From Candidatus Omnitrophota bacterium (GTDB lineage Bacteria > Omnitrophota > Koll11 > Zapsychrales > Fredricksoniimonadaceae), in the NCBI GenBank assembly GCA_015233705.1, contig JADFXE010000009.1:1-24220 (forward strand): a stretch of 24,220 bases of DNA. Direction: 5' to 3'. The position numbers were made by a program, and so were the translations under genes. How positions within the stretch are numbered: position 1 is the first letter of the stretch; every line of letters starts with the position of its first letter. The notes below the pieces were generated by a model. That model was not told the DNA's origin, did not search any database, and saw nothing but the letters and a program-made list of their open reading frames with translations. Shown here one piece after another: positions 7,689-14,520 of the stretch.

Positions 7689-9017
7689 TTACAGCGCGGC
7701 CAGAAACAGCCAGAAGATCACCGTCGGGGTGAGGGCAAAGAGGATGCGGTTGAGGGTCGTGCCCAGCCACCAGACGATCTCAAAGAAGGTGTTCATCCAG
7801 TAGACGCCGGCCACGGCCGCCAGGTAGGTCACCAGGAGCATTGGAATAAGCCAGAGCCTTGCCCGCAGCGCCTTCATTCCGCTGAAAACAAGTCCAGCGC
7901 CCGCCAGCAGCCACAGCCCGTTCCATTTGGGGCTGATCAGTTCCTTTCCCAGAAAGACAAAGATCACCTGCAGCCGCAGGAGGCTGGTCGGTTTCTCGAT
8001 CGACGAGAATCCGTTGATGAGGGTGTGGCTGTTGGTCCCAAAGACGATCTGAAAGACAATGCTGACCAGAAACGCCAGGCCAAGCGTGACCGCCAGCGGC
8101 ACGAGCGAGCGCCCCAGAAGCGTGCGGTCGTCCTTGCGGATCAACAGCGCCCCGGCGAGACAGGCCAGCGTGATCACCGAGAGGACCAGGCCTTCGCTTT
8201 TGGTGAAGCTCATCAGGCCGAGCGCGATGAGCGCGATCTGGAGAAAACCGGTCTCCCGTCGGCGGTCGTAAAGGAGAAAGGCGGCCAGCGCCAAAAGAAG
8301 AAAGGTCCCGACCAGAAGGTCGCTGTACTGGCTTGAGGCGAGCTGGACAAAAAAGAAGACGGACAAAAACCACGCTGGCGCGAGGAGCGTGCGGTTCCGG
8401 CCGGTCAGTTCCTTGAGCGAAAAGAACAGCAGCCCCATGACCAGGAAGGTGATGAGGCAGGAAAGGACGAGCGGCGTCACTGGCATCGGCGTTGTCCCGA
8501 AGCACCAGATCCAGACGTTCATGAGCGGCAGCAAAAGAGGATAGGCCGTGTTCGACCGCCACAGCGCCGGGTCGAACAGGTTGCTCCAGGATTCCCCGCC
8601 GACAAAGATCATCTGCGCCTTCAGGTTCCAGCAGGACCAGGCGTCCCAGCCGCCGTAAGGATAGAGCGTGGCGTGGATAACGACCGGCACTGTCAAAAGC
8701 GCGAGGACCGCAAGGGCAATGAGCTCCTTGGCGTCAGTTTGTTTCCAGGGAAAAAGCGGGTCTGCGGTTGAGGCGCGCTTTGCGGCGAGGATCATTAGCG
8801 CGATCGCAGCGAGCAGGTTTAAGCCGATCACATAAGGCACGTTCAGTTGTTGAAAAACAAGAAGGCTGGTGAAGGTCAGCTGGGCGCTCAGGCCCAGGCC
8901 GAGAATGCCGCCGGTAAAGAGCATCCACAAAAGACGCGGCCGTGCTTTTTCCGTGAGGAGCCTGAGCAGGCAGTAGCCTTGGGTCAGCGAGATCAGAAGC
9001 GGCAGGACGTAGATCAT
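7689..9017 (-). CDS. GT-C fold integral membrane glycosyltransferase, family 39-like
   Basis: This polytopic protein of 442 residues has roughly 10-12 hydrophobic helices. After the first helices comes a loop beginning YGGWDAWSCWNLKAQ, where the Asp is in the place expected for the catalytic Asp in the first external loop of GT-C enzymes (ArnT/PMT, GT39/83). It is followed by the NTAYPLLLPL segment typical of this superfamily. Such enzymes move a sugar from a polyprenyl-phosphate carrier to a lipid or protein on the outer face of the cytoplasmic membrane. The ATG at 9017 overlaps the stop of the preceding gene by 4 bp (ATGA), so the two are translationally coupled. Donor and acceptor sugars cannot be told. 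Family placement is by overall pattern rather than a full motif set. Confidence 0.7.
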   Translation of the reverse strand: MIYVLPLLISLTQGYCLLRLLTEKARPRLLWMLFTGGILGLGLSAQLTFTSLLVFQQLNVPYVIGLNLLAAIALMILAAKRASTADPLFPWKQTDAKELIALAVLALLTVPVVIHATLYPYGGWDAWSCWNLKAQMIFVGGESWSNLFDPALWRSNTAYPLLLPLMNVWIWCFGTTPMPVTPLVLSCLITFLVMGLLFFSLKELTGRNRTLLAPAWFLSVFFFVQLASSQYSDLLVGTFLLLALAAFLLYDRRRETGFLQIALIALGLMSFTKSEGLVLSVITLACLAGALLIRKDDRTLLGRSLVPLAVTLGLAFLVSIVFQIVFGTNSHTLINGFSSIEKPTSLLRLQVIFVFLGKELISPKWNGLWLLAGAGLVFSGMKALRARLWLIPMLLVTYLAAVAGVYWMNTFFEIVWWLGTTLNRILFALTPTVIFWLFLAAL

Positions 9018-9445
9018 GGCGCCATCCTTTCCGCGATGATGAGTCCCGGCCCGTTCTGGCGCAGCGGTCGGGCCTTGATCTTGGCCAGGATCACGGCCGC
9101 GACCTGGGGATTCTGGCAGTCGATGATCAGCAGGCGGTGCCCGGGATTGTTCAGGTCCAGGATGATTGGGGCCAGCGCCATCTGAGCGTGCGCAAAACGG
9201 GCCGCAGCGTTCTTGTCGCCCTTGATGTCGCGGTCGGTCAGGTAGCCGACGTATTTCTCGCCGGCAATGATGCCTCTGGCGCCTTCAAAAATAATGCCGG
9301 CAAAAACGAACGGCCGTTCGCGGCGCAGGGGAACGAGCTTGTTCAGTTGTTGGACCGTCTGGACCAGGCCGGCCGCGGCGGCGAGCGCAATGACAGCCAG
9401 CGTGATCATGGTTGTCAGGGGAAAGGCTTTGGGGAATGGCTTCAT
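9014..9445 (-). CDS. Small membrane-anchored protein coupled to the GT-C gene
   Basis: Residues about 10-30 form a hydrophobic helix (MITLAVIALAAAAGLV), followed by a soluble domain of roughly 110 residues that is probably external. The domain has alternating beta and alpha character (HRLLIIDCQN, QVAAVILAKI, GPGLIIAERM). I do not recognise a family. Its stop overlaps the start of the GT-C glycosyltransferase by 4 bp, so it is probably made with that enzyme and may be a partner subunit. The start is uncertain: ATG 9445 and ATG 9457 both lack a Shine-Dalgarno sequence, and a TTG at 9484 would add 13 residues. The upstream region toward 9538 is AT-rich but shows no clear minus-strand promoter. 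Confidence 0.55.
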   Translation of the reverse strand: MKPFPKAFPLTTMITLAVIALAAAAGLVQTVQQLNKLVPLRRERPFVFAGIIFEGARGIIAGEKYVGYLTDRDIKGDKNAAARFAHAQMALAPIILDLNNPGHRLLIIDCQNPQVAAVILAKIKARPLRQNGPGLIIAERMAP

Positions 9446-9537
9446 GATGAAAGTCATTCTAAAGGCGGGCGGCAGAGTTTTCAACCCAAATTTCCGGGTT
9501 TAACGGCAAAATATGGAAGAGAAATTAATGAAGATAA

Positions 9538-9569
9538 TTGACAAAAACAGAGGATTTTGTTGTTAAAAT
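9538..9569 (+). promoter_or_regulatory. Candidate promoter of leader/small RNA
   Basis: A perfect TTGACA (9538-9543) precedes an AT-rich block with TAAAAT at 9564-9569. The 20-bp gap is longer than ideal; TGTTAA at 9561-9566 gives 17 bp but matches poorly. This is the only promoter-like sequence upstream of the coiled-coil gene. Confidence 0.4.
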
Positions 9570-9576
9570 ACAAACA

Positions 9577-9684
9577 AGAAAATACGGATGTGTCAGGGTG
9601 AGGCCTTCGATGGGCAACACGGACAATAACGTTTCATGAATGCAGCAGAACCCCTGCCGGGAATGATCCGGGCAGGGTTTTTTT
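9577..9684 (+). ncRNA. Candidate leader or small RNA ending in an intrinsic terminator
   Basis: A promoter at 9538-9569 would start a transcript near 9577 that runs into a strong terminator at 9652-9684, giving an RNA of about 108 nt with no convincing reading frame. CAGGG (9594-9598) is complementary to CCCTG (9652-9656) in the 5' arm of the terminator, so a competing antiterminator is conceivable. Since no other promoter is visible before the coiled-coil gene at 9737, the RNA could act as an attenuator or riboswitch-like leader for it, or be a free-standing sRNA. It does not match the consensus of any riboswitch I can recall (TPP, c-di-GMP, fluoride, ZTP and SAM were considered). The 5' end is an estimate. 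Confidence 0.35.
9652..9684 (+). terminator. Rho-independent terminator upstream of the coiled-coil gene
   Basis: CCCTGCC (9652-9658) pairs with GGCAGGG (9671-9677), and GGA/TCC pairs inside the loop. A run of seven T follows at 9678-9684. It lies 52 bp before the next start codon on the same strand, which is an attenuator-like position. Confidence 0.8.
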
Positions 9685-9736
9685 GTGGCTTTTTGGGAAA
9701 ACGCTTTGGTTAACATTCTGAAAAGGAGAGGTTCGT

Positions 9737-10525
9737 ATGAGTACAGATATTTTAGAAAAAGAAAAGGTGGCTGTGTCTGTAGTTCAGCAGAAGTTGCCTG
9801 ATCCCGTCGTCAAGGCGGTCAAGTTTTTGGCGCCGGATCTGGAGGCCGCAGCCAGGGAGAAAAGACTGCTGGAGGAACTGGAGGCAAAGTACGCGGCGCT
9901 CTGCCGGCAGATGGAAGAGTCATTTGTACAGAAGGAAAAGCAGCTGGTCGATGATCTGCAGGTCAGGCATGCGGTTGAATATGCCAGGCTGCGGGAGGAG
10001 GCGAAGGCCAGGGAGAAGAAATTGCAGGCCGGGCTGGAGGCGAAGCACAGCAAGCTTCGCCGGGATCTTGAGGAGTCTTTGACCCGGCGGGAAAAAGGGC
10101 TCATTGAGGAGCTGCAGGTCAGGCATCAGGAGGAGCGCGGCCGTCTTGAGCAGGCAGCGAAAGACAGGGAGCAGGCCCTTCTTGCCCAGCTGGGTACTGC
10201 GCGTCGGCGATTGGCGGTTGTTGCTTTTGCGGCAGTCCTGGGTGTGGTTGGTATTTGGAATTACAAGGTCAGGCCCAAGGATGCGCTGGCGCCTGTTTCT
10301 CCGTCTTCGGATACTTCCGGGCAGGGCCTGGTCCCGCCGTCAGCGGGCGCGCCTGTGCCGGCGCTGGTGGACGCCGGGGCTGTTCTGGCTGTGCCGTCCT
10401 CAGCCGCCGTCGTGCAGGCATCGACGGAGACTTTGGCGGCGCCTGATGCCAAGGCCGCGCCGAAAGCTGCTGCGAAGACCGGGAATGGGGGGAATTTTGC
10501 AAGCGGGAAGATGTCCGGAAAATAA
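9737..10525 (+). CDS. Membrane-anchored coiled-coil protein with 26-residue repeats
   Basis: This 262-residue protein has three parts. Residues about 35-155 are a highly charged coiled coil. Residues about 159-175 form a single membrane helix (LAVVAFAAVLGVVGIW) preceded by RRR, which predicts N-terminus inside. Residues about 178-262 are an Ala/Pro/Ser-rich, probably periplasmic tail. The coiled coil contains four successive 26-residue units starting at L48, L74, L100 and L126; units 1/3 begin LEAK and units 2/4 begin LQVRH, so it also reads as a tandem duplication of 52 residues. AGGAGAGG lies just upstream of the ATG. No family is recognised. The architecture suggests a scaffold or spacer tethered to the inner membrane. 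It is preceded by a terminator-bearing leader and followed by a decayed region. Confidence 0.8.
   Translation: MSTDILEKEKVAVSVVQQKLPDPVVKAVKFLAPDLEAAAREKRLLEELEAKYAALCRQMEESFVQKEKQLVDDLQVRHAVEYARLREEAKAREKKLQAGLEAKHSKLRRDLEESLTRREKGLIEELQVRHQEERGRLEQAAKDREQALLAQLGTARRRLAVVAFAAVLGVVGIWNYKVRPKDALAPVSPSSDTSGQGLVPPSAGAPVPALVDAGAVLAVPSSAAVVQASTETLAAPDAKAAPKAAAKTGNGGNFASGKMSGK
9878..10189 (+). repeat. Tandem 156-bp (2 x 78-bp) repeat encoding coiled coil
   Basis: Codons 48-99 and 100-151 of the coiled-coil gene are diverged copies (LEAK...EES...L...LQVRH...REK against LEAK...EES...L...LQVRH...REQ). Each copy divides into two 26-codon halves. The copies are clearly related at protein level and partly at DNA level. 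Confidence 0.75.
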
Positions 10526-10657
10526 AAAGAGGTTCTGAGATCAGAAGAAGCCCAGCCCTTTCGAGACTGGGACAAATGCGGGCGGTTGATTCGTTGCAAA
10601 GAATCGGGATGGCCAGTGTAAAAAGATAAAAGCACCTTACGAGGGGAAGAATTTTCG
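10526..10657. other. Intergenic stretch with two small hairpins, no gene
   Basis: CCCAG/CTGGG (about 10550-10570) and GATTC/GAATC (about 10588-10606) can form short hairpins. Neither is followed by a T run, and no known RNA motif was recognised. Confidence 0.4.
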
Positions 10658-10987
10658 TTGGCAAGCGTTGCGAAACAGTCGCCACTGTGGGTGGCTGTGG
10701 GTTATGGCATTGCGGTAGGAGCCGTGCTGGCGGGATTGAGCTTGAGGTTGGCGTTGACCGCAGGGATTGGCCCCGGATTGCCGACGCACATTACCTTCTA
10801 TCCGGTGGTGATGATGGCGGCATTGTTGGCAGGTTTCGGACCGGGGTTGGTGGCTACGGCATTGTCGGGCTTGAGCGTGGTCTACTGGGTCCTGCCACCG
10901 TTCCAACATCTTTCCATCGCAGCGAACGTCGAACACTTGGGACGGGGATACACAACACGTCAAATTTGTAGGGTCCACTCATTATAA
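10658..10987 (+). pseudogene. Truncated DUF4118 sensor-kinase N-terminal domain
   Basis: The 109 residues contain three to four hydrophobic helices with the hallmark of the DUF4118 (KdpD-type) membrane domain: THITFYPVVMMAALLAGFGPGL followed by ATALSGL and LPPF (quoted in parts of one conserved block). In intact proteins this domain is about 100-110 residues and is followed by PAS/GAF and histidine kinase modules. Here homology fades after about residue 88 and the frame stops without any signalling module. The TTG start at 10658 has GAGGGGAAG upstream. A terminator follows at 11041. It is best read as the surviving head of a sensor kinase gene; a functional standalone membrane protein is less likely. 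Confidence 0.65.
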
Positions 10988-11040
10988 TTGTAAGTCTAAC
11001 GGCGGCGGTTGCTGATCAATTGGCTAATAAGCTGACTTTT

Positions 11041-11072
11041 AATAAGGGCCGGGATTCCGGCCCTTATTTATT
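11041..11072. terminator. Strong, probably bidirectional intrinsic terminator
   Basis: A perfect 12-bp stem AATAAGGGCCGG / CCGGCCCTTATT (11041-11052, 11057-11068) has a GATT loop and is followed by TATTTATTT. The A-rich sequence on the left gives the minus strand a T tract too. It ends the unit containing the truncated DUF4118 fragment. Confidence 0.85.
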
Positions 11073-11184
11073 TAGAAGGATCATGCTGGTTTCTTATAAG
11101 CGGGATATATGAAGAATGTCCGGCCGTTGCTGCGGCCCTGGGCTATGTAAAGGAAGTTGTTCATGAAAAAGAACGGGAGAGGAT

Positions 11185-11235
11185 ATGAAGAAAGAGATCT
11201 CGGCCGGGGCGGTCCTGTATCGTCGTCTGGTGTGA
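11185..11235 (+). pseudogene. Nudix hydrolase N-terminal stub (16 codons)
   Basis: ATG 11185, preceded by GGGAGAGG at ideal spacing, opens a frame reading MKKEISAGAVLYRRLV and then TGA. The words E-x-SAGAV-x-YRR are the usual start of Nudix hydrolases, but nothing like the Nudix box (GX5EX7REUXEEXGU) follows in any frame. This appears to be the remnant of a deleted gene. The call rests on a very short match. Confidence 0.4.
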
Positions 11236-11340
11236 TATGACAAACAGCGGTGAATTTTAAGTCCGGAAGAGAAAGTTGTGGTATGGTAAGCTCTGTTATG
11301 AAGTGGCGCCTGTTTCCAGCGAAGGGCGCATTCGTTAATA
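11236..11340 (+). promoter_or_regulatory. Upstream region of the DUF4268-led gene run, with candidate extended -10
   Basis: TGTTATGAA at 11294-11302 is an extended -10-like site (TG-n-TATGAA), with TTGTGG at 11276-11281 as a weak -35 at 15 bp. Transcription would start near 11309, about 48 nt before the next gene. Nothing else is seen here. Confidence 0.3.
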
Positions 11341-11356
11341 TCAAATCAGGATCACA

Positions 11357-11794
11357 ATGAGATCATCAAAACAAACTTACTTGGCCTATTGGAAACAGTT
11401 GAAGCTTTTCATCGACGAGAGTGGCCTGGCCTGGAGATTTTATTCTTTTGAGGGGGAGGCGGAGGCAGTTGTCAAGATCGGCACGCCGCATCACAAGATA
11501 TGTCTGTCCCTGGTTGGCGCGGACAGCCGGAATCCGCGGCCTTCCATTGCCGCCAGTTTCTGGATCCCGGACTCCCGGGAGGACTTTGAGCTGCTGAGGG
11601 GCAAGCGGGCCGAGATCGAGGTTGAAGCGGGAAAGCCCCTGGTGTGGGATTGCAAGCACGGACGCAAGTCCTGCTGGATCCGGCTGATGACCGCCATGGA
11701 TCTTTCTCAGGAAAAGAACTGGCCCGCGTCTTTCGAGTGGTTTGCCGAGAATGCGCAGAAGCTCCGGGATGTTTGCCACCGGCATCTGATCTAA
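11357..11794 (+). CDS. DUF4268-like protein
   Basis: This 145-residue protein resembles DUF4268: an N-terminal aromatic helix (YLAYWKQLKLFIDESG), a beta strand with small polar residues (HHKICLSLVG), a further strand (IAASFWIPD), then FELLRGKRAEIE and a basic segment before WIRL. It ends in a helix with W-F-x-x-N-x-x-x-L. DUF4268 often occurs with restriction or nuclease-like genes or stands alone, and its biochemical role is not established. AGGA lies 5 nt upstream of ATG 11357. It starts a co-directional run reaching 16375, with 39 bp to the next gene. No catalytic motif is visible. The family call is by pattern and moderately sure. Confidence 0.6.
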   Translation: MRSSKQTYLAYWKQLKLFIDESGLAWRFYSFEGEAEAVVKIGTPHHKICLSLVGADSRNPRPSIAASFWIPDSREDFELLRGKRAEIEVEAGKPLVWDCKHGRKSCWIRLMTAMDLSQEKNWPASFEWFAENAQKLRDVCHRHLI

Positions 11795-11833
11795 AGAGCG
11801 GACCACAGAAGTCCGGAGGAAACAGGAAACAGT

Positions 11834-12598
11834 ATGGCTTTTCAGGCGATCGATCTGGTCAAGACAGAGCTTCCAACGTCAAATCTTTTTCATCATCTGC
11901 CCAGGTTTGAGGAGATTTATTATCAGGGTCATCCCATTGACCGGGTGCAGCTTTTCCGGGCCGTGAGAGAGGGAACGGAGTGCAAGCTTCTGGCCGTCAC
12001 GGTCATCCGCAAGGATGAGGATTTCCTGTGGGACTCGACCAAGGACCTTGTCGCCCGTTCGGTCAGGGATGCCGCGTCACTCGTTCGCGGAATTTATGCC
12101 TTTGACCTCTTGACCTTTGATGTCCACAGCGCGATCGAGTCGTTCAATTGTCGCGAACTCACCCAGGTTTTGGTCAATTCTTCGCTAAGGCTCAAGCCCG
12201 GTGAGCAGATGCTGATCAAATACTCGTCTGTCTACGGGATCCTCCAGAAGATGGTGGACGAGTCGTGGGGCAAGATCGTTCTGAAGACAGCGGTCGAGCT
12301 TTTTAATGACAAGCCGAATTTCCTTTTCGCTTTGGTCAGCAAAATCCTGAAGACCGTGGAGTTCGCCCATGCGCCGGTCATGGTGCTGATCAATGATCTG
12401 AGCACGTATCCGCTGCATGATCCGCAGAACGCAGAGCAAAAGGCGTTTCTGGATGAGCTGATCGCCCGGCAGAGAAAGAACAGTATGGAGTTTCCGCCGG
12501 AAGTGTTCATCCAGGATCTCAATGGCCGCAGAGAATTGTTCTCAGGGATCGTTGTAAAGCAGTTGTCTTTTGTCAGCGGCGACGCTAAAGTTGTGTAA
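11834..12598 (+). CDS. Hypothetical protein, 254 aa, no recognised family
   Basis: This is a soluble protein without a signal peptide or membrane helices. The first part looks beta-rich (CKLLAVTVIRKDEDFLW). The middle is mostly helical, with conserved-looking charged patches (KPGEQMLIKYSSVYGILQKM), and a hydrophobic strand (APVMVLINDLSTYPL) precedes a charged helical tail. GGAGGAAACAGGA precedes the ATG at 11834. It sits 39 bp after the DUF4268-like gene and 20 bp before the ABM monooxygenase, so co-transcription is likely. I cannot assign a function. Confidence 0.7.
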   Translation: MAFQAIDLVKTELPTSNLFHHLPRFEEIYYQGHPIDRVQLFRAVREGTECKLLAVTVIRKDEDFLWDSTKDLVARSVRDAASLVRGIYAFDLLTFDVHSAIESFNCRELTQVLVNSSLRLKPGEQMLIKYSSVYGILQKMVDESWGKIVLKTAVELFNDKPNFLFALVSKILKTVEFAHAPVMVLINDLSTYPLHDPQNAEQKAFLDELIARQRKNSMEFPPEVFIQDLNGRRELFSGIVVKQLSFVSGDAKVV

Positions 12599-12618
12599 AT
12601 CCCAATTCTGGAGCTGAT

Positions 12619-12897
12619 ATGAAAAAGAAAATTATCGCCCGGTGTTTTATAAAGAAAGAATGTGTCGAGGCGTTCAAGGCACAGGCGGCGGCGCTCATCC
12701 CCAAGACCAGAAGTGAGGAAGGGTGTCTTTTCTACAGTCTTTTCCAGGATGTTTCCAGCCCCGGAGAATTTTTGTTTTATGAAGAGTACAGGGATCAGGC
12801 TGCGGTGGATGCCCACTTGAAGTCCGAGTATCTGGGGCGGCATAGGGCCAATACCAAACAGATGCAATCGAAAGAAACTATCGTCGATATCATCTGA
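12619..12897 (+). CDS. Antibiotic biosynthesis monooxygenase (ABM) family protein
   Basis: The 92-residue length and pattern fit the dimeric alpha+beta ABM fold (YgiN and relatives): a first strand IIARCFIK, a helix with EAFKAQAAALIPKTRSEEGCLFYSLFQD, then FLFYEEYRDQAAVDAHLKSEYL (quoted in pieces). These proteins act on quinols, quinones or polyketide intermediates without metal or flavin, or degrade haem in the IsdG branch. The Asn/Trp/His set of IsdG-type haem enzymes is not evident, so a quinone-type role is more likely. GGAG precedes the ATG. Tandem stops TGA-TAA end the gene. It lies 47 bp upstream of an ABC-2 exporter, in the setting of a small-molecule locus. Confidence 0.7.
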   Translation: MKKKIIARCFIKKECVEAFKAQAAALIPKTRSEEGCLFYSLFQDVSSPGEFLFYEEYRDQAAVDAHLKSEYLGRHRANTKQMQSKETIVDII

Positions 12898-12944
12898 TAA
12901 GAGAAAAGGCTGCCGATGGCGTCGGGCTGGCCGGGTGCTTATCC

Positions 12945-13688
12945 ATGACAACAATGCTTTCCGTTTCTGATCTGAGCAAAGAATACAGCGGCAAACTTGC
13001 GGTGGACCGCATTTCGTTCGATGTGCGGCCGCGCGAGATCGTGGGCCTTTTGGGACCGAACGGCGCCGGGAAGACCACGACCATCAATATGATCCTGGGC
13101 GTTCTTGAGCCCAGCGGCGGGACCATTGAGATCGACGGCATCAGCCTGGCCGACGGCCGTTCCCGGATGCTTCAGCATACCAACTTTGCGGCGGTGTATG
13201 CGCCGCTGCCCGGCAACCTGACCGTGACGGAGAACCTGCATATTTTCGGACTTCTTTACGGTGTCGCTGATGTGAAGGCCCGCATCAGAGAGCTTCTCAA
13301 GCAGTTTGATCTGGAAGATTTTCGTGGCGTGAAGTGCGGCGCGCTGTCATCGGGAGAGCAGTCGCGGGTGAATCTTGCCAAGGCCATGCTGAATTCGCCG
13401 CGGCTTTTACTGCTCGATGAGCCGACAGCTTCGCTGGACCCCTCGGTCGCGCGCGTGATCCGCATCAAGATCCGCGATCTGGTGGCATCCGGTTCCGGCG
13501 GCGTCCTGTGGACGTCACACAATATGCATGAGGTCGAGGATGTCTGCGACCGGGTGCTGTTTATGTCGCATGGCAAGATCCTGCTGGAAGGCAACCCTAA
13601 GACCTTGCCGGCCATTCACGGCAAGGCGACGCTCGAAGATCTTTTTGTGGCCGTCGCCCGCGAACCATTATCGCTGCAGAAGGAATGA
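12945..13688 (+). CDS. ABC-2 type exporter ATP-binding protein
   Basis: A complete 247-residue nucleotide-binding subunit. Walker A GPNGAGKTT is at residues 37-45, the signature LSSGEQSR near 134, Walker B LLLLDEPTASLDP near 155, and the switch His in WTSHNMHE. It is closest in style to DrrA/NodI-type ATPases that drive export of lipids, drugs or polysaccharides. The signature has Glu-Gln where LSGGQ is usual. ATG 12945 lacks a good Shine-Dalgarno; ATG 12954 is an alternative. The preceding gap can fold: GATAAG (12896-12901) pairs with CTTATC (12938-12943) around an inner CCGA/TCGG hairpin, so initiation may depend on coupling. It overlaps the permease gene region. Confidence 0.9.
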   Translation: MTTMLSVSDLSKEYSGKLAVDRISFDVRPREIVGLLGPNGAGKTTTINMILGVLEPSGGTIEIDGISLADGRSRMLQHTNFAAVYAPLPGNLTVTENLHIFGLLYGVADVKARIRELLKQFDLEDFRGVKCGALSSGEQSRVNLAKAMLNSPRLLLLDEPTASLDPSVARVIRIKIRDLVASGSGGVLWTSHNMHEVEDVCDRVLFMSHGKILLEGNPKTLPAIHGKATLEDLFVAVAREPLSLQKE

Positions 13689-13690
13689 CC

Positions 13691-14497
13691 ATGATATCTG
13701 TAAACCGCATCTATGCCGTTGTGCTGCGCCAGTATTATCTTTTGCGCGGCAGCCCTGTGCGTGTGCTGCCGTTGGTGATCTGGGTCGCGATCGATATCAT
13801 TCTGTGGGGCTTCATGACCCGCTATCTCTCGACGATCACGGCCCCGGGTTTCCAGTTCGTCTCCTCGATCCTGGGGGCGGTGCTGTTGTGGGACTTCTTT
13901 ATCCGCATCATGCAGGGCGTGACCATGGCGTTTTTTGAGGATGTCTGGTCACGTAATTTCCTGAATTTCTTTGCCACGCCGCTCACCATTGTCGAGTATC
14001 TGGCCGGATTGGTCCTGTCGAGCATCCTGACGAGCTCCATCGGCGTTGTGGTCATGGTGGCCTTGGCGAGTGTCGTGTTCGGCCTGTCGTTTTCCGTTTA
14101 CGGTCTTATGCTGGTGCCGTTTTTTCTTTTCCTGTTTCTTTTTGGCATTGCCTTTGGGATTTTTGCCTGCACGATCATGCTGCGCTTTGGTCCTGCGGCC
14201 GAGTGGCTGATCTTGCCGATCCCGGCCATGCCGGCGCCGTTCGTCGGGGTTTTCTATCCTGTGAAGGTTCTGCCGGTCTGGATGCAATATGTTGGGCAGA
14301 TGCTGCCGCCGTCATATATTTTTGAAGGCATGCGGACCGTTGTGAACGGAGGCGGCGTTCCGCTGATCGATCTGGTCAAGAGCGGGGTGCTGGTCATCCT
14401 TTATCTTGCCGCTGCCTGTTGGTGTTTCAAGCAGACCTATCAGCACGCTGTGCGGACCGGCCTGATCGCCCGCTACAGCGCGGAGAACTTGGGGTAA
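13691..14497 (+). CDS. ABC-2 type exporter permease
   Basis: A membrane protein of about 268 residues with six hydrophobic segments in the ABC-2 (NodJ/DrrB) arrangement: a cytoplasmic N-terminus with RQYYLLRGSP, helices from about 25 to 250, and the late loop PVWMQYVGQMLPPSYIFEGMR (quoted partly) that is well conserved in this family. I choose ATG 13691 because AGAAGGA ends 6 nt before it; ATG 13685 is in frame but has no room for a ribosome site. It partners with the ATPase encoded just upstream and completes an exporter with no periplasmic adaptor in view. The substrate is unknown; the neighbouring biosynthetic genes hint at a lipid or small hydrophobic compound. Confidence 0.9.
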   Translation: MISVNRIYAVVLRQYYLLRGSPVRVLPLVIWVAIDIILWGFMTRYLSTITAPGFQFVSSILGAVLLWDFFIRIMQGVTMAFFEDVWSRNFLNFFATPLTIVEYLAGLVLSSILTSSIGVVVMVALASVVFGLSFSVYGLMLVPFFLFLFLFGIAFGIFACTIMLRFGPAAEWLILPIPAMPAPFVGVFYPVKVLPVWMQYVGQMLPPSYIFEGMRTVVNGGGVPLIDLVKSGVLVILYLAAACWCFKQTYQHAVRTGLIARYSAENLG

Positions 14498-14520
14498 CAA
14501 ATTTACGGGGCAAGGGTACA

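Noticed and set aside
7780..8562. Long second minus-strand frame inside the GT-C glycosyltransferase gene
   Set aside because: It is a shadow frame rich in Arg, Pro and His without domain character; the GT-C frame has regular membrane helices and a coupled upstream gene.
10545..10610. c-di-GMP-I (GEMM) riboswitch-like words CCCAG...CTGGGACAAATGC
   Set aside because: The invariant GGGACGCAAAGC core and tetraloop receptor are absent, and no convincing second helix is seen.
14419..14520. Upstream extension of the histidine kinase frame into the permease gene
   Set aside because: It would add 34 Arg/Asp-rich residues before the first membrane helix and overlap the permease; the TTG at 14521 has a ribosome site.
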